Shown one piece after another: positions 1 through 8,989 of a DNA stretch of 64,000 nucleotides. Every line of letters starts with the position of its first letter. The first letter of the stretch is position 1. The notes under the pieces were generated by a model that did not search any database, was not told the DNA's origin, and saw only the letters and a program-made list of their open reading frames with translations. Source of the stretch: Minicystis rosea (GTDB lineage: Bacteria > Myxococcota_A > Polyangia > Polyangiales > Polyangiaceae). Location of the stretch: positions 9,656,377 to 9,720,376 of the forward strand of contig CP016211.1 of the NCBI GenBank assembly GCA_001931535.1, written 5' to 3'. The position numbers and the translations under genes are program-made.

Positions 1-594
1 CGTGATCGCGGCAACGCCCTCGAGCTCTTGGAGAACGTCCTCCCGAGCGGCTTCGCGGCGCGCGTCGTCACGCTCCTCGAGCAAGGGGAGAAGGCCGCTC
101 CGCCGGGCCCTGCGCCCGCGTTCGACGGCTGGCTGGCCAAGTGCGAGAAATTCGACGCCGCTGCGCTACGCTCCGACGACCCGATGCTCGGCGTCCTCGA
201 AAAGCTGGTCACGCTCCGCGAAGCTCCGCTCTTCCGCGGCCTCTCCGGCGAGGAGCTCTACCCCGTCGGCGAGATCGCCCAGATCATCGTCCACGCCCCC
301 GGCGATCTCGTCGTGCGCCAGGGCGACCCCGGCGACGCGCTCTTCGTCGTCTCCAAGGGCACCCTGCGCGTGCAGAAGGACGACAAGGTCCTCAGCGAAA
401 TCAGCCGCGGCGCCGTCTTCGGCGAGATGGCCCTCCTCGACGGCGCCCCGCGCGCCGCCACCGTCGAAGCCGTCACCGACGCCGAGCTCCTCCGCGTCCC
501 TCGCAGCGAGTTCGAAGCCCTCCTCGACGAGTCGCCCGAGATCGCCCGCGCCGTCATCCGCCTCCTCCTCGGCTACGTCCGCGGCCAGCGCTGA
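1..594 (+). CDS. Cyclic nucleotide-binding domain protein, C-terminal part (5' end outside window)
   Basis: The frame is open from the first base, so only the last 197 residues are seen. The first residues (RDRGNALELLENVLPSGF) resemble the helical link that precedes cNMP domains in HEAT-repeat or translocase fusions. A cyclic-nucleotide-binding fold covers roughly residues 75-185. It has the phosphate-binding-cassette pattern FGEMALLDGAPRAATV, with the Gly-Glu and the Arg-Ala-Ala-Thr that normally contact cAMP/cGMP. It probably senses a nucleotide for a larger transport or scaffold protein, but the effector part lies upstream and cannot be named. The gene converges on the TetR gene, with 12 bp between stop codons. 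Confidence 0.8.
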   Translation, partial: RDRGNALELLENVLPSGFAARVVTLLEQGEKAAPPGPAPAFDGWLAKCEKFDAAALRSDDPMLGVLEKLVTLREAPLFRGLSGEELYPVGEIAQIIVHAPGDLVVRQGDPGDALFVVSKGTLRVQKDDKVLSEISRGAVFGEMALLDGAPRAATVEAVTDAELLRVPRSEFEALLDESPEIARAVIRLLLGYVRGQR

Positions 595-606
595 GCGTCG
601 CCCCGC

Positions 607-1197
607 TCATCCATCGAGCAACCGATCGACGAGCTTGCGCGCGAGCCGCGCCGCGTCGCCCGGCCCGATCGCATCGCTCATCATCCCCACGCGCAGCGCC
701 CCCTCCAGAAACACCACCACGCTCGTCGCCACGTCACGCGCGCCGCGCCGCCGCGCCGGAGGCAGCGCCCGCGCCACCTCGGCCCGCAGCCGCTCCACCG
801 CGCGCTCCGTGAGCACGGCCGTCAGCGCCCGCACGTCGTCGCGCCGCGCCGCCGCCGCACCGATCGCCGCCCACGCCCGCACCGCCTCCGTGTCCGCCCC
901 TTCGTCACGCGCGAGCCACGCGTCGCCGAGCGCATGCACCCGCGCCCGCGCGTCCTCCCCCGCCGCGCGGAGCCGCGCCTCCGCCCGCACTTCGAGCCGC
1001 AGCCCGAGCCGCTCCACCGCGAGCGGCAAGATCTCGTCCTTGCTCGCGAAGTGATAGTGCACGAGCCCCGGCGACAGCGCCGCCGCCGCCGCGATCGCCG
1101 GCACCGTCGCCTCCTCCAGCCCCACGGCGGCCACGACGGCAATCATCGCATCCGCGATCTGCGCCCGCCTCGCCTCGGTGTTCTTCGGTCGACCCAC
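607..1197 (-). CDS. TetR/AcrR-family transcriptional regulator
   Basis: A 196-residue protein, the usual TetR length. The N-terminal helix-turn-helix is at about residues 10-55 (ARRAQIADAMIAVVAAVGLE, then the recognition stretch LSPGLVHYHFASKDEIL, with the typical YHFxSKxE). The rest is Ala/Arg-rich helices forming a ligand/dimer domain, with a BetI/AcrR-like look. The start is a GTG at 1197 giving MGRPKNTE, typical for the family. It diverges from the small membrane protein at 1364 across about 165 bp, so it could repress that gene as well as itself. The ligand cannot be predicted. Confidence 0.88.
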   Translation of the reverse strand: MGRPKNTEARRAQIADAMIAVVAAVGLEEATVPAIAAAAALSPGLVHYHFASKDEILPLAVERLGLRLEVRAEARLRAAGEDARARVHALGDAWLARDEGADTEAVRAWAAIGAAAARRDDVRALTAVLTERAVERLRAEVARALPPARRRGARDVATSVVVFLEGALRVGMMSDAIGPGDAARLARKLVDRLLDG

Positions 1198-1363
1198 GGC
1201 CCAGAGCCTACACCGTCCCCCTTGCCTTCATCGTTTCCTGAGTCCATAACCAATAAACTCGAAACGGGCTCGCCACTGCCGCGCATGGATCGCCTTCATC
1301 CGCGGCCATTCGCGGCATCGGCATCGTTTTGTTTCCTGACCCATCCACCAGGAAAGAATCGCC

Positions 1364-1870
1364 ATGTACATCTCGGCACGCGCCGCCCGGGTTGTCCTCC
1401 GCGGTCACGACATGACAGCCGCCACGAGCCTGCTCGCAGGGGGCATCGTCGGAGTGCCGATCGTCTCGGCCCTGGTGTCCTGGAGGCTCGGCGTCGGCGG
1501 GTTTGATGAGGCTCTTGTCGCAGCCGTCGTCGTGTGGATCGTGCTCACGGTGGGCTGCCGCTACCGGCTCGTGGTCGACGGCAAGGGCAGCCGGCTCACG
1601 CGCACCCTCCTCGGCGTCCCCTGGTCATGGCGCTCCTTCGGCCGTCGCCCGCGAGTGGCCGCGGACATCGGCTGGGACTTCGACGAGCTCGTCATCGTCC
1701 AAGATCACCCGTGCCCCGAACGCTTCGCCGTGATGGATGCGAGCTTCTACGGGTGGTCGTTCGAAGACTGCGACGCCACCGCCGGCCTCGCCAACCGCGA
1801 GATCGATCGCATCACCATCCCCAAAGCCCCGCCTGGTCCCCCGTACCGTTCGCCGCCCGTCCTGAGCTAA
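1364..1870 (+). CDS. Hypothetical membrane protein
   Basis: A 168-residue protein of unknown family. The ATG at 1364 is preceded by AGGAAAG at good spacing; a second ATG at 1412 is also possible. Residues about 20-65 hold two hydrophobic segments (TSLLAGGIVGVPIVSALVSW and LVAAVVVWIVLTV). A soluble, basic-then-acidic C-terminal half follows, with YRLVVDGKGSRLTRTLLGVPW and WDFDELVIVQDHPCPERFAV. This looks like a two-helix membrane anchor with a cytoplasmic domain, as in PH-like small membrane proteins, but no family can be assigned. Its TAA lies inside the left arm of the hairpin at 1867-1898. Confidence 0.6.
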   Translation: MYISARAARVVLRGHDMTAATSLLAGGIVGVPIVSALVSWRLGVGGFDEALVAAVVVWIVLTVGCRYRLVVDGKGSRLTRTLLGVPWSWRSFGRRPRVAADIGWDFDELVIVQDHPCPERFAVMDASFYGWSFEDCDATAGLANREIDRITIPKAPPGPPYRSPPVLS

Positions 1871-1898
1871 ATCAGCGGTCAAACGCTCGCTGATTTAG
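1867..1898. terminator. Hairpin shared by two convergent genes, with both stop codons in its stem
   Basis: A perfect 11-bp inverted repeat, CTAAATCAGCG (1867-1877) and CGCTGATTTAG (1888-1898), around a 10-nt loop. The TAA of the rightward gene (1868-1870) and that of the leftward gene (1895-1897) both lie in the stem. It sits exactly between convergent genes, so it probably ends transcription in both directions, although there is no T-tract. Confidence 0.7.
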
Positions 1899-2611
1899 AT
1901 CCGCCCGATGAACCCGAGCTGGCTGAGCAGCGCCGCATCGGTGCTGCTGCCCGTTCGATTCACGCCGTAGAGCAGCCCCGGCCGCACGTTGAGCGACATG
2001 CCGAAGTGATCGGTGAACCGCCGCTCCACGCTCACGCCGGCGAGGAACGGGATGAGCACCGTCGGATCGGGCGTCACGCGGAACATGAACGGCACGTCCA
2101 CGCCCAACGTCAGCGTCGTTAGCTCCGTCACGTGGATGCCAAGATCGATCCCCACCGGCAGGTGCGGCCCGGCGAACGGCTTGGGATCGAAGTACTCGAA
2201 CTTGATCCCCGGGTCCGCGTGTACGAGCAAGCTGAGCTTCTCGGTGCGCAGCACCCGCACGCGGATGGGCACGGTGAACGCGATGCCGAGGCTCATGTCC
2301 TGCACGCCGTTGCGATCGCGTGGCAGGATGTAATCGACCCCGAGCGCCACCGTCGCGCGCACGCCGACGTCGACGTTCTCGCCCATCCCGCGCTGGAAGC
2401 CGAGCGAGAGATCGGGCCACCCGAGCTCGCCGTACAGCATCACGTCGCGGTGCGGAACGGTGTCGCCGGAGTGCAGGCCCCACGGTGCGGGCACCGCCGG
2501 GGGCACGTCAGGAGAAGCTGGTGGTGGATGGGAAGGATCGTCGGCGCGCACGGGCGCCGCGAGGGCGAGCGCCGCGAAGGTGATCGCGGCGCTCGATAGG
2601 ACAAGACGCAT
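1895..2611 (-). CDS. Outer-membrane-type beta-barrel protein, paralogue 1
   Basis: A 238-residue exported protein. The signal peptide MRLVLSSAAITFAALALAAPVRA ends near residue 23, followed by a Pro-rich linker to about residue 42. The rest is alternating polar/hydrophobic strands (VMLYGELGWPDLSLGFQRGM, VRVLRTEKLSLLVHADPGI), ending in a short hydrophobic strand (LGFIGRI). It shares WGLHSGDT, MLYGE.GWPDLSLGFQ.GM and a HxDPGxKF..F motif with the gene immediately upstream, so the two are a tandem duplication. Two bases separate its ATG from the upstream stop, indicating an operon. The function is unknown; a porin or structural barrel is inferred. Confidence 0.7.
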   Translation of the reverse strand: MRLVLSSAAITFAALALAAPVRADDPSHPPPASPDVPPAVPAPWGLHSGDTVPHRDVMLYGELGWPDLSLGFQRGMGENVDVGVRATVALGVDYILPRDRNGVQDMSLGIAFTVPIRVRVLRTEKLSLLVHADPGIKFEYFDPKPFAGPHLPVGIDLGIHVTELTTLTLGVDVPFMFRVTPDPTVLIPFLAGVSVERRFTDHFGMSLNVRPGLLYGVNRTGSSTDAALLSQLGFIGRI

Positions 2612-2613
2612 AC

Positions 2614-3285
2614 CTACAGACGATACGCGAAATACAGCTGCGTGATGAAGCCGAAGGCGGCGCCGCTGTAGTTCTCGACCGCGCGGATGGACGGACCGAA
2701 CTTGGTGTTGAGACCGACGGCCATGTGATCGTCGATCGCGTACTCGAAGCCGGGCCCGAACAGGATCGGGATGCTGCCGTAGACGCCGTTCGTGAGGTTC
2801 ACGTAGATCGGCATCTCCATGCCGAACTGGAGCGTCGCTTCACGCGTGAAGTGGATGCCGAACTCGAGCCCGAACGGGATCTGGATGCCGAACTGGAGGC
2901 CACAGCCGTAGAAGCCGTTGAGCCCGCCGCAGTTGCCGCCGAACGAGTCGAACTTCACGCCCGGGTCGAAGTGGATCATGAAGCTGAAGTTGCCCCGCTT
3001 CACGGGCGAGATGCGGATCGGCACGCGCATGCCCATGCCGATGTGCGTGAGCGTCGTGTAGTCGTAGCCGTAGTTGAGCGAGAAGCGGAAGCCGAGGTCG
3101 ACCTTCTCGCTCATGCCGTGTTGGAAGCCGAGCGAGAGATCGGGCCAGCCGACCTCGCCGTAGAGCATGTTGTCGCCCCCACGCAACGTGTCGCCCGAGT
3201 GCAGGCCCCAGCCAGCCGCCTTTGCCTCGCTGCCCACGGCGAACGCCGCGAGCGCCAACGTCGTAGCTACGATCGTCTTCCGCAT
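2614..3285 (-). CDS. Outer-membrane-type beta-barrel protein, paralogue 2
   Basis: A 223-residue protein with signal peptide MRKTIVATTLALAAFAVGSEAKA. The start at 3285 was chosen because GAGGAGAAC lies just upstream and a signal peptide begins there; the longer open frame lacks both. The mature part starts WGLHSGDTLRGGDNMLYGEV and continues as Gly/Tyr/Phe-rich beta strands ending in LYFAYRL, a C-terminal aromatic strand usual for outer-membrane barrels. It contains a Cys pair in the loop NCGGLNGFYGCG that paralogue 1 lacks. It is first in a two-gene operon with paralogue 1. The substrate is unknown. Confidence 0.72.
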   Translation of the reverse strand: MRKTIVATTLALAAFAVGSEAKAAGWGLHSGDTLRGGDNMLYGEVGWPDLSLGFQHGMSEKVDLGFRFSLNYGYDYTTLTHIGMGMRVPIRISPVKRGNFSFMIHFDPGVKFDSFGGNCGGLNGFYGCGLQFGIQIPFGLEFGIHFTREATLQFGMEMPIYVNLTNGVYGSIPILFGPGFEYAIDDHMAVGLNTKFGPSIRAVENYSGAAFGFITQLYFAYRL

Positions 3286-3411
3286 GTTCTCCTCGCTCGT
3301 TGCGCGCGGCTTAGCTGCGGCCGTTGCGCACGAATGGGTTATCACGAAAGCCGGCCGTCTTGGAACCACTGGAGCACGACCACAACGCGGTCGGGCCCTC
3401 ACCGGCGATCG

Positions 3412-5235
3412 TCACGCTGCGCGACGTGCCGGCGTGCGCGCGGCGTGCACGGGCCGCGCCACGCGCGCCGCTTCGAGCGCTTTCAGTAGGCGAATCACGA
3501 TGCCCGCCGTCATCCGCACCGTGGGAAGACGCGGCGAGAGCACGATCGCGCGCTCATCCTTTTTGCGCCCACGCGTCGCGCGCCCATGCCGCGAAAGTTG
3601 CGCGAGCGCCTGGTCACACGGCGAGCCACTGGTCACGCGAAGTATCACTTCGGGCAGCGCCATCGCGCCCCCGGCGCCGCGCGCGAAGAGCACGCCGACC
3701 TCGATCGCACCGAACCCGGGCGGCGCCACCTTCGGCGCGATCGCGAGGCGAAGCTCATCCGGATCGGCGCTCCCGTCCGGGACGCGAATGCGGCCGACGA
3801 CACGCAAACGATCGGCAGGAAACGCCTTGCGCACGCGCTTCGTGACCTCGCGCAGGAGCCGCGTCGGGGCGAGCGCCGGATCGGGCGGCAGCTCGGCGAT
3901 CCGACCCGTCCCGAAGATCACGAGCAACGCCACCGCATCGAAGGCCACGAGCTCCGCGCGAAACGGTGATGTGTCGTGGAGCACGACGGCCGCGCCGATG
4001 ACCGCGCCGATCGACAGCAACATGAACGCCTTGCCCGCGCGCGTGCTCGCATCGAGCCACGCGCCGCTCGGACGCGGCGGCTCGCGGAGCGCGACGGTCT
4101 CGGCGATCGGCAACCAACGCCCCGGCCCGCGCAGCGCCGGCCGCTTCCATTCGGGCGTGCGATGCGCCGCGAGCATCACGGCCGCGAGCACCAAGATCGC
4201 GCCGACGGTGGCCCGCATGAAGACGAGCTGCACGAGCACGCCCGCCACGAGCGCCGCCCCCGCGAAGATGGCGCGCAACGCATTGGGGATGGGCACGAGC
4301 GGCCGCGGCACTGCCCCCGCCGCCCGCGTGTAGCGCGCGGTCTCCGCGGTCTTGAGCGCCACGAGCGACGCATAGAGCAGGAACAGCGACAGCGCGCCGG
4401 CGAAGAGCAGCAAGCGCCGCCCCGGCTCCCCGAGGACACCGTCGATGGCCGCGCGCATTCCCGACGGCTTCGCGACCACGGGCGGCGCCGTGGGTTGGAA
4501 GGCGCGCGCGTCGGCGCGAATGGCCCACGTGATCGCCTCGCCCTTGGGCGCGTACGGGCGGAGCAGCTCGATCTGATCCTTCGCCGTCCCGCGCCGCAGC
4601 GTGGAGAGCACGAGCGGCGCGCGCGCGCCGCCTTCGGCGTCACCGGCTCCGGCATCGTCGGCGCGCGGCTCGGTCGGCGCGGCCGGCAGCTCGAACGTCA
4701 CGCGCGCCGAATCGAAGCCATCGTCCCAGACGAGCCCGCGCCACGCGAGACGCGCGAACGGCCCACCGACCACGATGCGTCCACCGAGCCGCGTCGTGTA
4801 CCGCACCAAGAGCACGTACACACCGCGGCTCAAGCCTCGCTCCGCGTCGAACCGCACCCGGATCACCGGCGGCGCCGGCGACCCATCGGCCAGCGGCTTC
4901 ACGTCCGGCGCCATCTTCTCGGTGGCCACGGCCTGCGCCGACGCGAGCGATCCTCGCGCCGCCTCTTTCTGCGGCACCACGTAGCCGTCGGGCTCGGGCA
5001 CCGCGTCGGCGTCGACGCCGCGCAGATCGATCGATCGCAGCGGGCCGCCCGCGATCTTCAGCGTGATCTTGTGCTCGACGCGCGCGTCGCCGCCGCGATC
5101 GACGGAGACCCGCACATCATCGGCCTCGACCCGAACGTCCACCCAGGCGCGCGCCGGCAACGGTCGGCCCACGAGGACGATCACGAAAGCGACGAGCGCA
5201 AAGAGCGCCGCCCCGAGGCGGGCGCGGAGAGCCAT
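3412..5235 (-). CDS. Large exported/membrane protein (DUF2207-like layout)
   Basis: A 607-residue protein. The start at 5235 (MALRARLGAALFALVAFVIVLVG) supplies a signal peptide or first helix. An extracytoplasmic beta-rich domain of about 270 residues follows (VDVRVEADDVRVSVDRGGDA, LSRGVYVLLVRYTTRLGG). Then come several membrane helices at about residues 285-440 (LLLFAGALSLFLLYASLV, AIFAGAALVAGVLVQLVF, FMLLSIGAVIGAAVVLHD, AVALLVIFGTG) and a C-terminal cytoplasmic domain. This order of exported N-domain, helix cluster and tail is like DUF2207 proteins, but the match is architectural only. It lies about 125 bp downstream of the barrel genes on the same strand. Confidence 0.6.
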   Translation of the reverse strand: MALRARLGAALFALVAFVIVLVGRPLPARAWVDVRVEADDVRVSVDRGGDARVEHKITLKIAGGPLRSIDLRGVDADAVPEPDGYVVPQKEAARGSLASAQAVATEKMAPDVKPLADGSPAPPVIRVRFDAERGLSRGVYVLLVRYTTRLGGRIVVGGPFARLAWRGLVWDDGFDSARVTFELPAAPTEPRADDAGAGDAEGGARAPLVLSTLRRGTAKDQIELLRPYAPKGEAITWAIRADARAFQPTAPPVVAKPSGMRAAIDGVLGEPGRRLLLFAGALSLFLLYASLVALKTAETARYTRAAGAVPRPLVPIPNALRAIFAGAALVAGVLVQLVFMRATVGAILVLAAVMLAAHRTPEWKRPALRGPGRWLPIAETVALREPPRPSGAWLDASTRAGKAFMLLSIGAVIGAAVVLHDTSPFRAELVAFDAVALLVIFGTGRIAELPPDPALAPTRLLREVTKRVRKAFPADRLRVVGRIRVPDGSADPDELRLAIAPKVAPPGFGAIEVGVLFARGAGGAMALPEVILRVTSGSPCDQALAQLSRHGRATRGRKKDERAIVLSPRLPTVRMTAGIVIRLLKALEAARVARPVHAARTPARRAA

Positions 5236-5701
5236 GGCCGACCAGTCCCACGCCCCGAGAGAAAGGGCCAAGAATCCGCACGCGAGACCAGCACACCGGC
5301 CGGCCCCCGCGATCAGCGCGCATCCAGCGCCGGAGTTCGGGCCTGCTCGCGCCCCATCGAGATCAGCGAGGTCCCCTCGCAATCCCTGCAGCAGCGTGGG
5401 TCTCCCGAACACCGCGCTCGCTGGGCGACGAAGCTGCCATTGTCATCCCTCGGGCCACGATCGAAGCAACAGCAGCAGCAGCAGCCGCGAGCGCGAGCGA
5501 GCGGACCCAGCAAGCGGCGCCAGCAAGCGCCGCAAGCCGTCAGCTTCCGAAGCCGCAGCTCTTCTCCCCCGCTCGGCCAGTCGTCGACGGCGCCCCTGAC
5601 ACGGGGCCCGCGCACGTGAAGAAAGCGTCGCGCCGCAAGAATCGTTCGAGCACCGACGAATCACCCTGCCGCGATCGATCGCGAAACGAGGACGCACCGC
5701 T
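5236..5701. other. Gene-free stretch with a short CAG run
   Basis: No convincing gene lies between the membrane protein start and the sigma-factor stop. A (CAG)5 run at 5470-5484 creates poly-Gln or poly-Cys in shadow frames. The rest is GC-rich without clear hairpins. It should contain the promoter of the gene at 3412-5235. Confidence 0.5.
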
Positions 5702-6301
5702 TCACGCCGCAGCGCGCATGGTCTCCGGGCCCCCGCCCATGAGCTCGGCGAGCTGCGCGCGGCCGCGGTGCAGGCGGCTCATCACGGTGCCGACGGGCAC
5801 GCCGAGGAGCGTCGCCGCGTCCTTGTAGGACATCTCCTCGATGTCCACGAGCACGATGGCGGCGCGGAAGTTGATCGGCAACGCCGCCATCGCGCGGGCC
5901 ATCGTGGGCGAGAGCGCGACCATCTCCGGGCGGCGCTCGGGCAGCGTCCACGCGCCGGGCGCGAAGGTGAGGAGCTCCATCGCCTTGCGCTCCAAACGGC
6001 TGCGACGGCAGCGCGTGATGAAGATGCTGAAAAGGATCTGGTGCGCCCACGCGCGCAGGTTGGTGCCGCGCTGAAAGCAGTGCTGGAAGCTGATGGCCCG
6101 CACCACGGTGTCCTGCACCAGATCCTCGGCCGCCTCGGGCGCACGCGTCAGCTTGAGCGCGTGGCCGAAGAGCTCGGAGCGCATCGCCTCGAGGCCCCGG
6201 CACAGCTCGGGGGAGGGAACGAATTTCTTCGCGCGAACGTTGGGACGGCGAGCGCTGCTGGTGCGACGGGTGCTGGTGCTTTCGTGGGCGAGGGCGGACA
6301 T
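5702..6301 (-). CDS. RNA polymerase sigma factor, sigma-70/ECF family
   Basis: A 199-residue ECF-type sigma factor. Region 2 is at about residues 40-105 (AEDLVQDTVVRAISFQHCFQ and NLRAWAHQILFSIFITRCRR), which melts and reads the -10 element. Region 4 is at about residues 130-190 (LPINFRAAIVLVDIEEMSYK, then LLGVPVGTVMSRLHRGRAQL), the helix-turn-helix that reads -35. The start at 6301 (MSALAHES) has GGAGG 8 nt upstream; the longer frame would add 14 residues. No anti-sigma gene is adjacent, so its control may be post-translational or by an unlinked partner. Its targets are unknown. Confidence 0.9.
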   Translation of the reverse strand: MSALAHESTSTRRTSSARRPNVRAKKFVPSPELCRGLEAMRSELFGHALKLTRAPEAAEDLVQDTVVRAISFQHCFQRGTNLRAWAHQILFSIFITRCRRSRLERKAMELLTFAPGAWTLPERRPEMVALSPTMARAMAALPINFRAAIVLVDIEEMSYKDAATLLGVPVGTVMSRLHRGRAQLAELMGGGPETMRAAA

Positions 6302-6433
6302 GGGCGGGACCTCCGTTGGCGTCGTCGCCCGTCCCTTCCGCAAGCCCGATGCCTGCCCGCTGGCACCGCTAAATATGCGAAATCACTGGATCGTGCTGTG
6401 GTGAAAAAGACCGCAGCCCGTGTCCATTCGACC

Positions 6434-8149
6434 TCAAGCGTGGGTCGCGAGCGGGTCGCGGCCATGCATCAGCGCCGCGAGGATGCCGGGCACGGCCTCC
6501 GCGATCTCGCGCGCGAGCATCCCCCGATCGCTCCCCGTCCGGGCCAGCCACTGATCGCCCGCGAGGCCGTGGATCAACACGCCGGCGCACGCCGCCTGCA
6601 CGGGCGCGAGGCTGCACGCGAGGGCCGCGATGATGCCGCAGAGGACGTCGCCCGAGCCGGCCGTCGCCAGCGCGGGGTTGCCCGCCATGCTGATGAAGAT
6701 GCGTTGATCGGGCGTGGCGATGATGGTGCGCGCGCCCTTCAGCACCACGATGGCCTGCGTCCGCCGCACGGCCTCGCGCACCGCGCCGAAGCGATCCTGC
6801 TCGATCTCGCGGCCGCTCCGCCCGAGCAGCCGGCCGAGCTCGCCCGGATGCGGCGTGAGGATGCACTGCCCCTTGGCCTGCGCGAGCGCCTCGGCCCGAC
6901 CGACGAAGAGGGTGATGGCATCGGCGTCCACGACCTTGAGGCCGTCCCAGCCGAGCACCACGTGGTCGACGGCCGCCCGCGCGCGCTCGTCGAGGCCGAG
7001 CCCCGGCCCGATCGCCACCGACGTGCGCCGCGCGAGGGCCTCGTCGAGAGAAGCCTCGATGCGATCCGGATCGAGGCAGGCCGTCATCACCTCGACCACG
7101 CGCGACTCGAGCGCGCGCACCGCGTCGGGCCACGAGCAGATGGTCACGAGCCCCGCGCCCGCGCGCATCGCCGCGCGCGCCGCGAGGAGCGACGAGCCCA
7201 GCTTGCCCGCCGAGCCGGCCACGACGAGGACATCGCCGGCCTGGTGCTTGTGCACGTTGGGCTCGCGCGGGCAGAGATACGATCCGATGCTCTCGCGCCG
7301 AATGACCTCGGCCACATAACCGACGTGCGCGAGGATCGGCGGATCGGGCACGCCGAGATCCACCACGTGGATGTTGCCCGCGAGGCGCGCGCCCTCCGGC
7401 GTGAGCAGGCCGACCTTGAGGTGGCCGAAGGTCACCGTGTCGTCGGCCTGCACCGCGGTGCCGAGCGGCGCGCCGCTGTCCGCGTCGAGCCCCGAGGGAA
7501 TGTCGAGCGCCACGCAGCGCGCATCGGATCGATTGATGGCCGCGATCACCTCGGCGAGGTGCCCGAAGATGGGCCGATCGAGGCCGGTGCCGAAGAGCGC
7601 GTCGACCACCAAATCAGCCCGCAAGAGCGCTGTTTCGAGCGGCTCGAGGGCGCTCCCCTGCGGGAGCTCGACGAGCGTGCCGCCGAGATCGATGAACGAG
7701 TCGTGGTTGATGCGGCTCTCGCCGGTGACACGCTCCGAGCTGGCCGCGAGGAAGACCTGCACCTCCGCGCCGCGCGCGAGCAGATGCCGCGCGACCACGA
7801 AGCCGTCGCCGCCGTTGTTCCCCGCGCCGCACACGACGACCACGCGCGCATCGAGCGGATACGTGGCCGGCTGTCCCGGCCCCTTCACGTGACGCACGGG
7901 GAAGGCACGCGCGCGCGCCGCATAGGCCGCGACGGCGGCGCGGCGCGACGTCGGTCCACTGGGAGCATCGACCTCGACGGGCACCGCGCGGGAGGCCCCG
8001 GAGGCGCGGTGCGCTTCGATCATCGCGGAGATCACGTCGGCCGCGCCGCGGCCCGCGTTCTCCATGAGCACGATCCCCGGGACGTGACACGACTCGATCG
8101 CGTACTTGTCGAACGCGCGCATCTGCGCGCGCGTGAGCACCGGAATCAT
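6434..8149 (-). CDS. nnr: Bifunctional NAD(P)HX epimerase / ADP-dependent dehydratase
   Basis: A cytosolic repair enzyme that epimerises and dehydrates the damaged cofactors NADHX and NADPHX. The N-terminal YjeF_N domain (about residues 1-260) shows MIPVLTRAQMRAFDKYAIE and the dinucleotide-loop GAGNNGGDG. The C-terminal carbohydrate-kinase-like domain (about 270-570) shows GSAGKLGSSLLAARAAMRAG, LTPHPGELGRLLG and the catalytic NPALATAGSGDVLCG. At 571 residues it is longer than the usual ~500; the extra ~50 residues lie between the first helix and the GAGNNGGDG loop. Its ATG overlaps the pdxJ stop by 4 bp, so the two are translationally coupled. Confidence 0.95.
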   Translation of the reverse strand: MIPVLTRAQMRAFDKYAIESCHVPGIVLMENAGRGAADVISAMIEAHRASGASRAVPVEVDAPSGPTSRRAAVAAYAARARAFPVRHVKGPGQPATYPLDARVVVVCGAGNNGGDGFVVARHLLARGAEVQVFLAASSERVTGESRINHDSFIDLGGTLVELPQGSALEPLETALLRADLVVDALFGTGLDRPIFGHLAEVIAAINRSDARCVALDIPSGLDADSGAPLGTAVQADDTVTFGHLKVGLLTPEGARLAGNIHVVDLGVPDPPILAHVGYVAEVIRRESIGSYLCPREPNVHKHQAGDVLVVAGSAGKLGSSLLAARAAMRAGAGLVTICSWPDAVRALESRVVEVMTACLDPDRIEASLDEALARRTSVAIGPGLGLDERARAAVDHVVLGWDGLKVVDADAITLFVGRAEALAQAKGQCILTPHPGELGRLLGRSGREIEQDRFGAVREAVRRTQAIVVLKGARTIIATPDQRIFISMAGNPALATAGSGDVLCGIIAALACSLAPVQAACAGVLIHGLAGDQWLARTGSDRGMLAREIAEAVPGILAALMHGRDPLATHA

Positions 8150-8886
8150 CGCCTGCCCCGCTCGATGGCCGCGCGCAGATCGCGCACCGCCCGATCGAGG
8201 CCGAACATCACCGCATCGGCGATCACCGAGTGGCCGATGTTCACCTCGGTCACCTCCGCGATCGCCACCACGGGCCCGACGTTGTGCCGGGTGAGCCCGT
8301 GCCCCGCCGCCACCTCGAGCCCGAGCTCGTGCGCGCGCCGCGCCGCCGCCACGATGCGCCCGAGCTCGTGCTCGACCTGCGCGCGCGGCTTGCCCGCTTC
8401 GGCGGCGTGACAGTACTCGCCCGTGTGCAGCTCGACCTGCTGCACGGAAGCGGCGGCCGACGCCTCCACCGCGGCGACATCCGGGTTGATGAACAGGCTC
8501 ACCTTGATGCCGCTCTTCTTCGCCATCGCCACCGCGGCGGCGACCGCGTCGCGCTGGCCCACGACGTCGAGGCCGCCCTCGGTGGTGCGCTCGGCGCGGC
8601 GCTCGGGGACGAGCGAGATCACGTCGGGGCGCACGCGCTCGGCGATGGCGATCATCTCGTCGGTCGCGCCCATCTCCATGTTGAGGAGCGTGGTCACCGC
8701 GGCGCGCAGGCGGACCATGTCGTCGTCGGTGATGTGCCGCCGATCCTCGCGCAGGTGCGCAGTGATTCCATCGGCGCCGGCAGCCTCACAGAGCTGCGCG
8801 GCGAAGACGGGGTCCGGGTAGCGCGTGCCGCGGGCGTTTCGCACCGTGGCCACGTGATCGACGTTGATGTGCAGCCGTACGGGCAT
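8146..8886 (-). CDS. pdxJ: Pyridoxine 5'-phosphate synthase
   Basis: It condenses 1-deoxyxylulose-5-phosphate with 3-amino-2-oxopropyl phosphate, the ring-closing step of DXP-dependent vitamin B6 synthesis. The 246-residue length is normal. Diagnostic motifs are the N-terminal LHINVDHVATVRNARGTRYP, DGITAHLREDRRHITDDD, VSLVPERRAERTTEGGLDV and the C-terminal VAAGHGLTRHNVGPV with EVNIGHSVIADA. It is first in a two-gene unit with nnr (4-bp overlap). The oxidase pdxH for the last B6 step is at 49.3 kb in the same window, not in the operon. Confidence 0.97.
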   Translation of the reverse strand: MPVRLHINVDHVATVRNARGTRYPDPVFAAQLCEAAGADGITAHLREDRRHITDDDMVRLRAAVTTLLNMEMGATDEMIAIAERVRPDVISLVPERRAERTTEGGLDVVGQRDAVAAAVAMAKKSGIKVSLFINPDVAAVEASAAASVQQVELHTGEYCHAAEAGKPRAQVEHELGRIVAAARRAHELGLEVAAGHGLTRHNVGPVVAIAEVTEVNIGHSVIADAVMFGLDRAVRDLRAAIERGRR

Positions 8887-8989
8887 GCCCGCGACTATTA
8901 CACGAGGGCCTGGGAGCCCAAAACCCCCGACGCTCGCGCGAACGGACGCAGCCGCCCCGCACCGCGCGAGCGATCTCCGCGCCTCACCG

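Noticed and set aside
5313..5615. 100-residue leftward frame with a run of six Cys
   Set aside because: The Cys run comes only from the (CAG)5 repeat read on the other strand; no ribosome-binding site and no protein-like composition.
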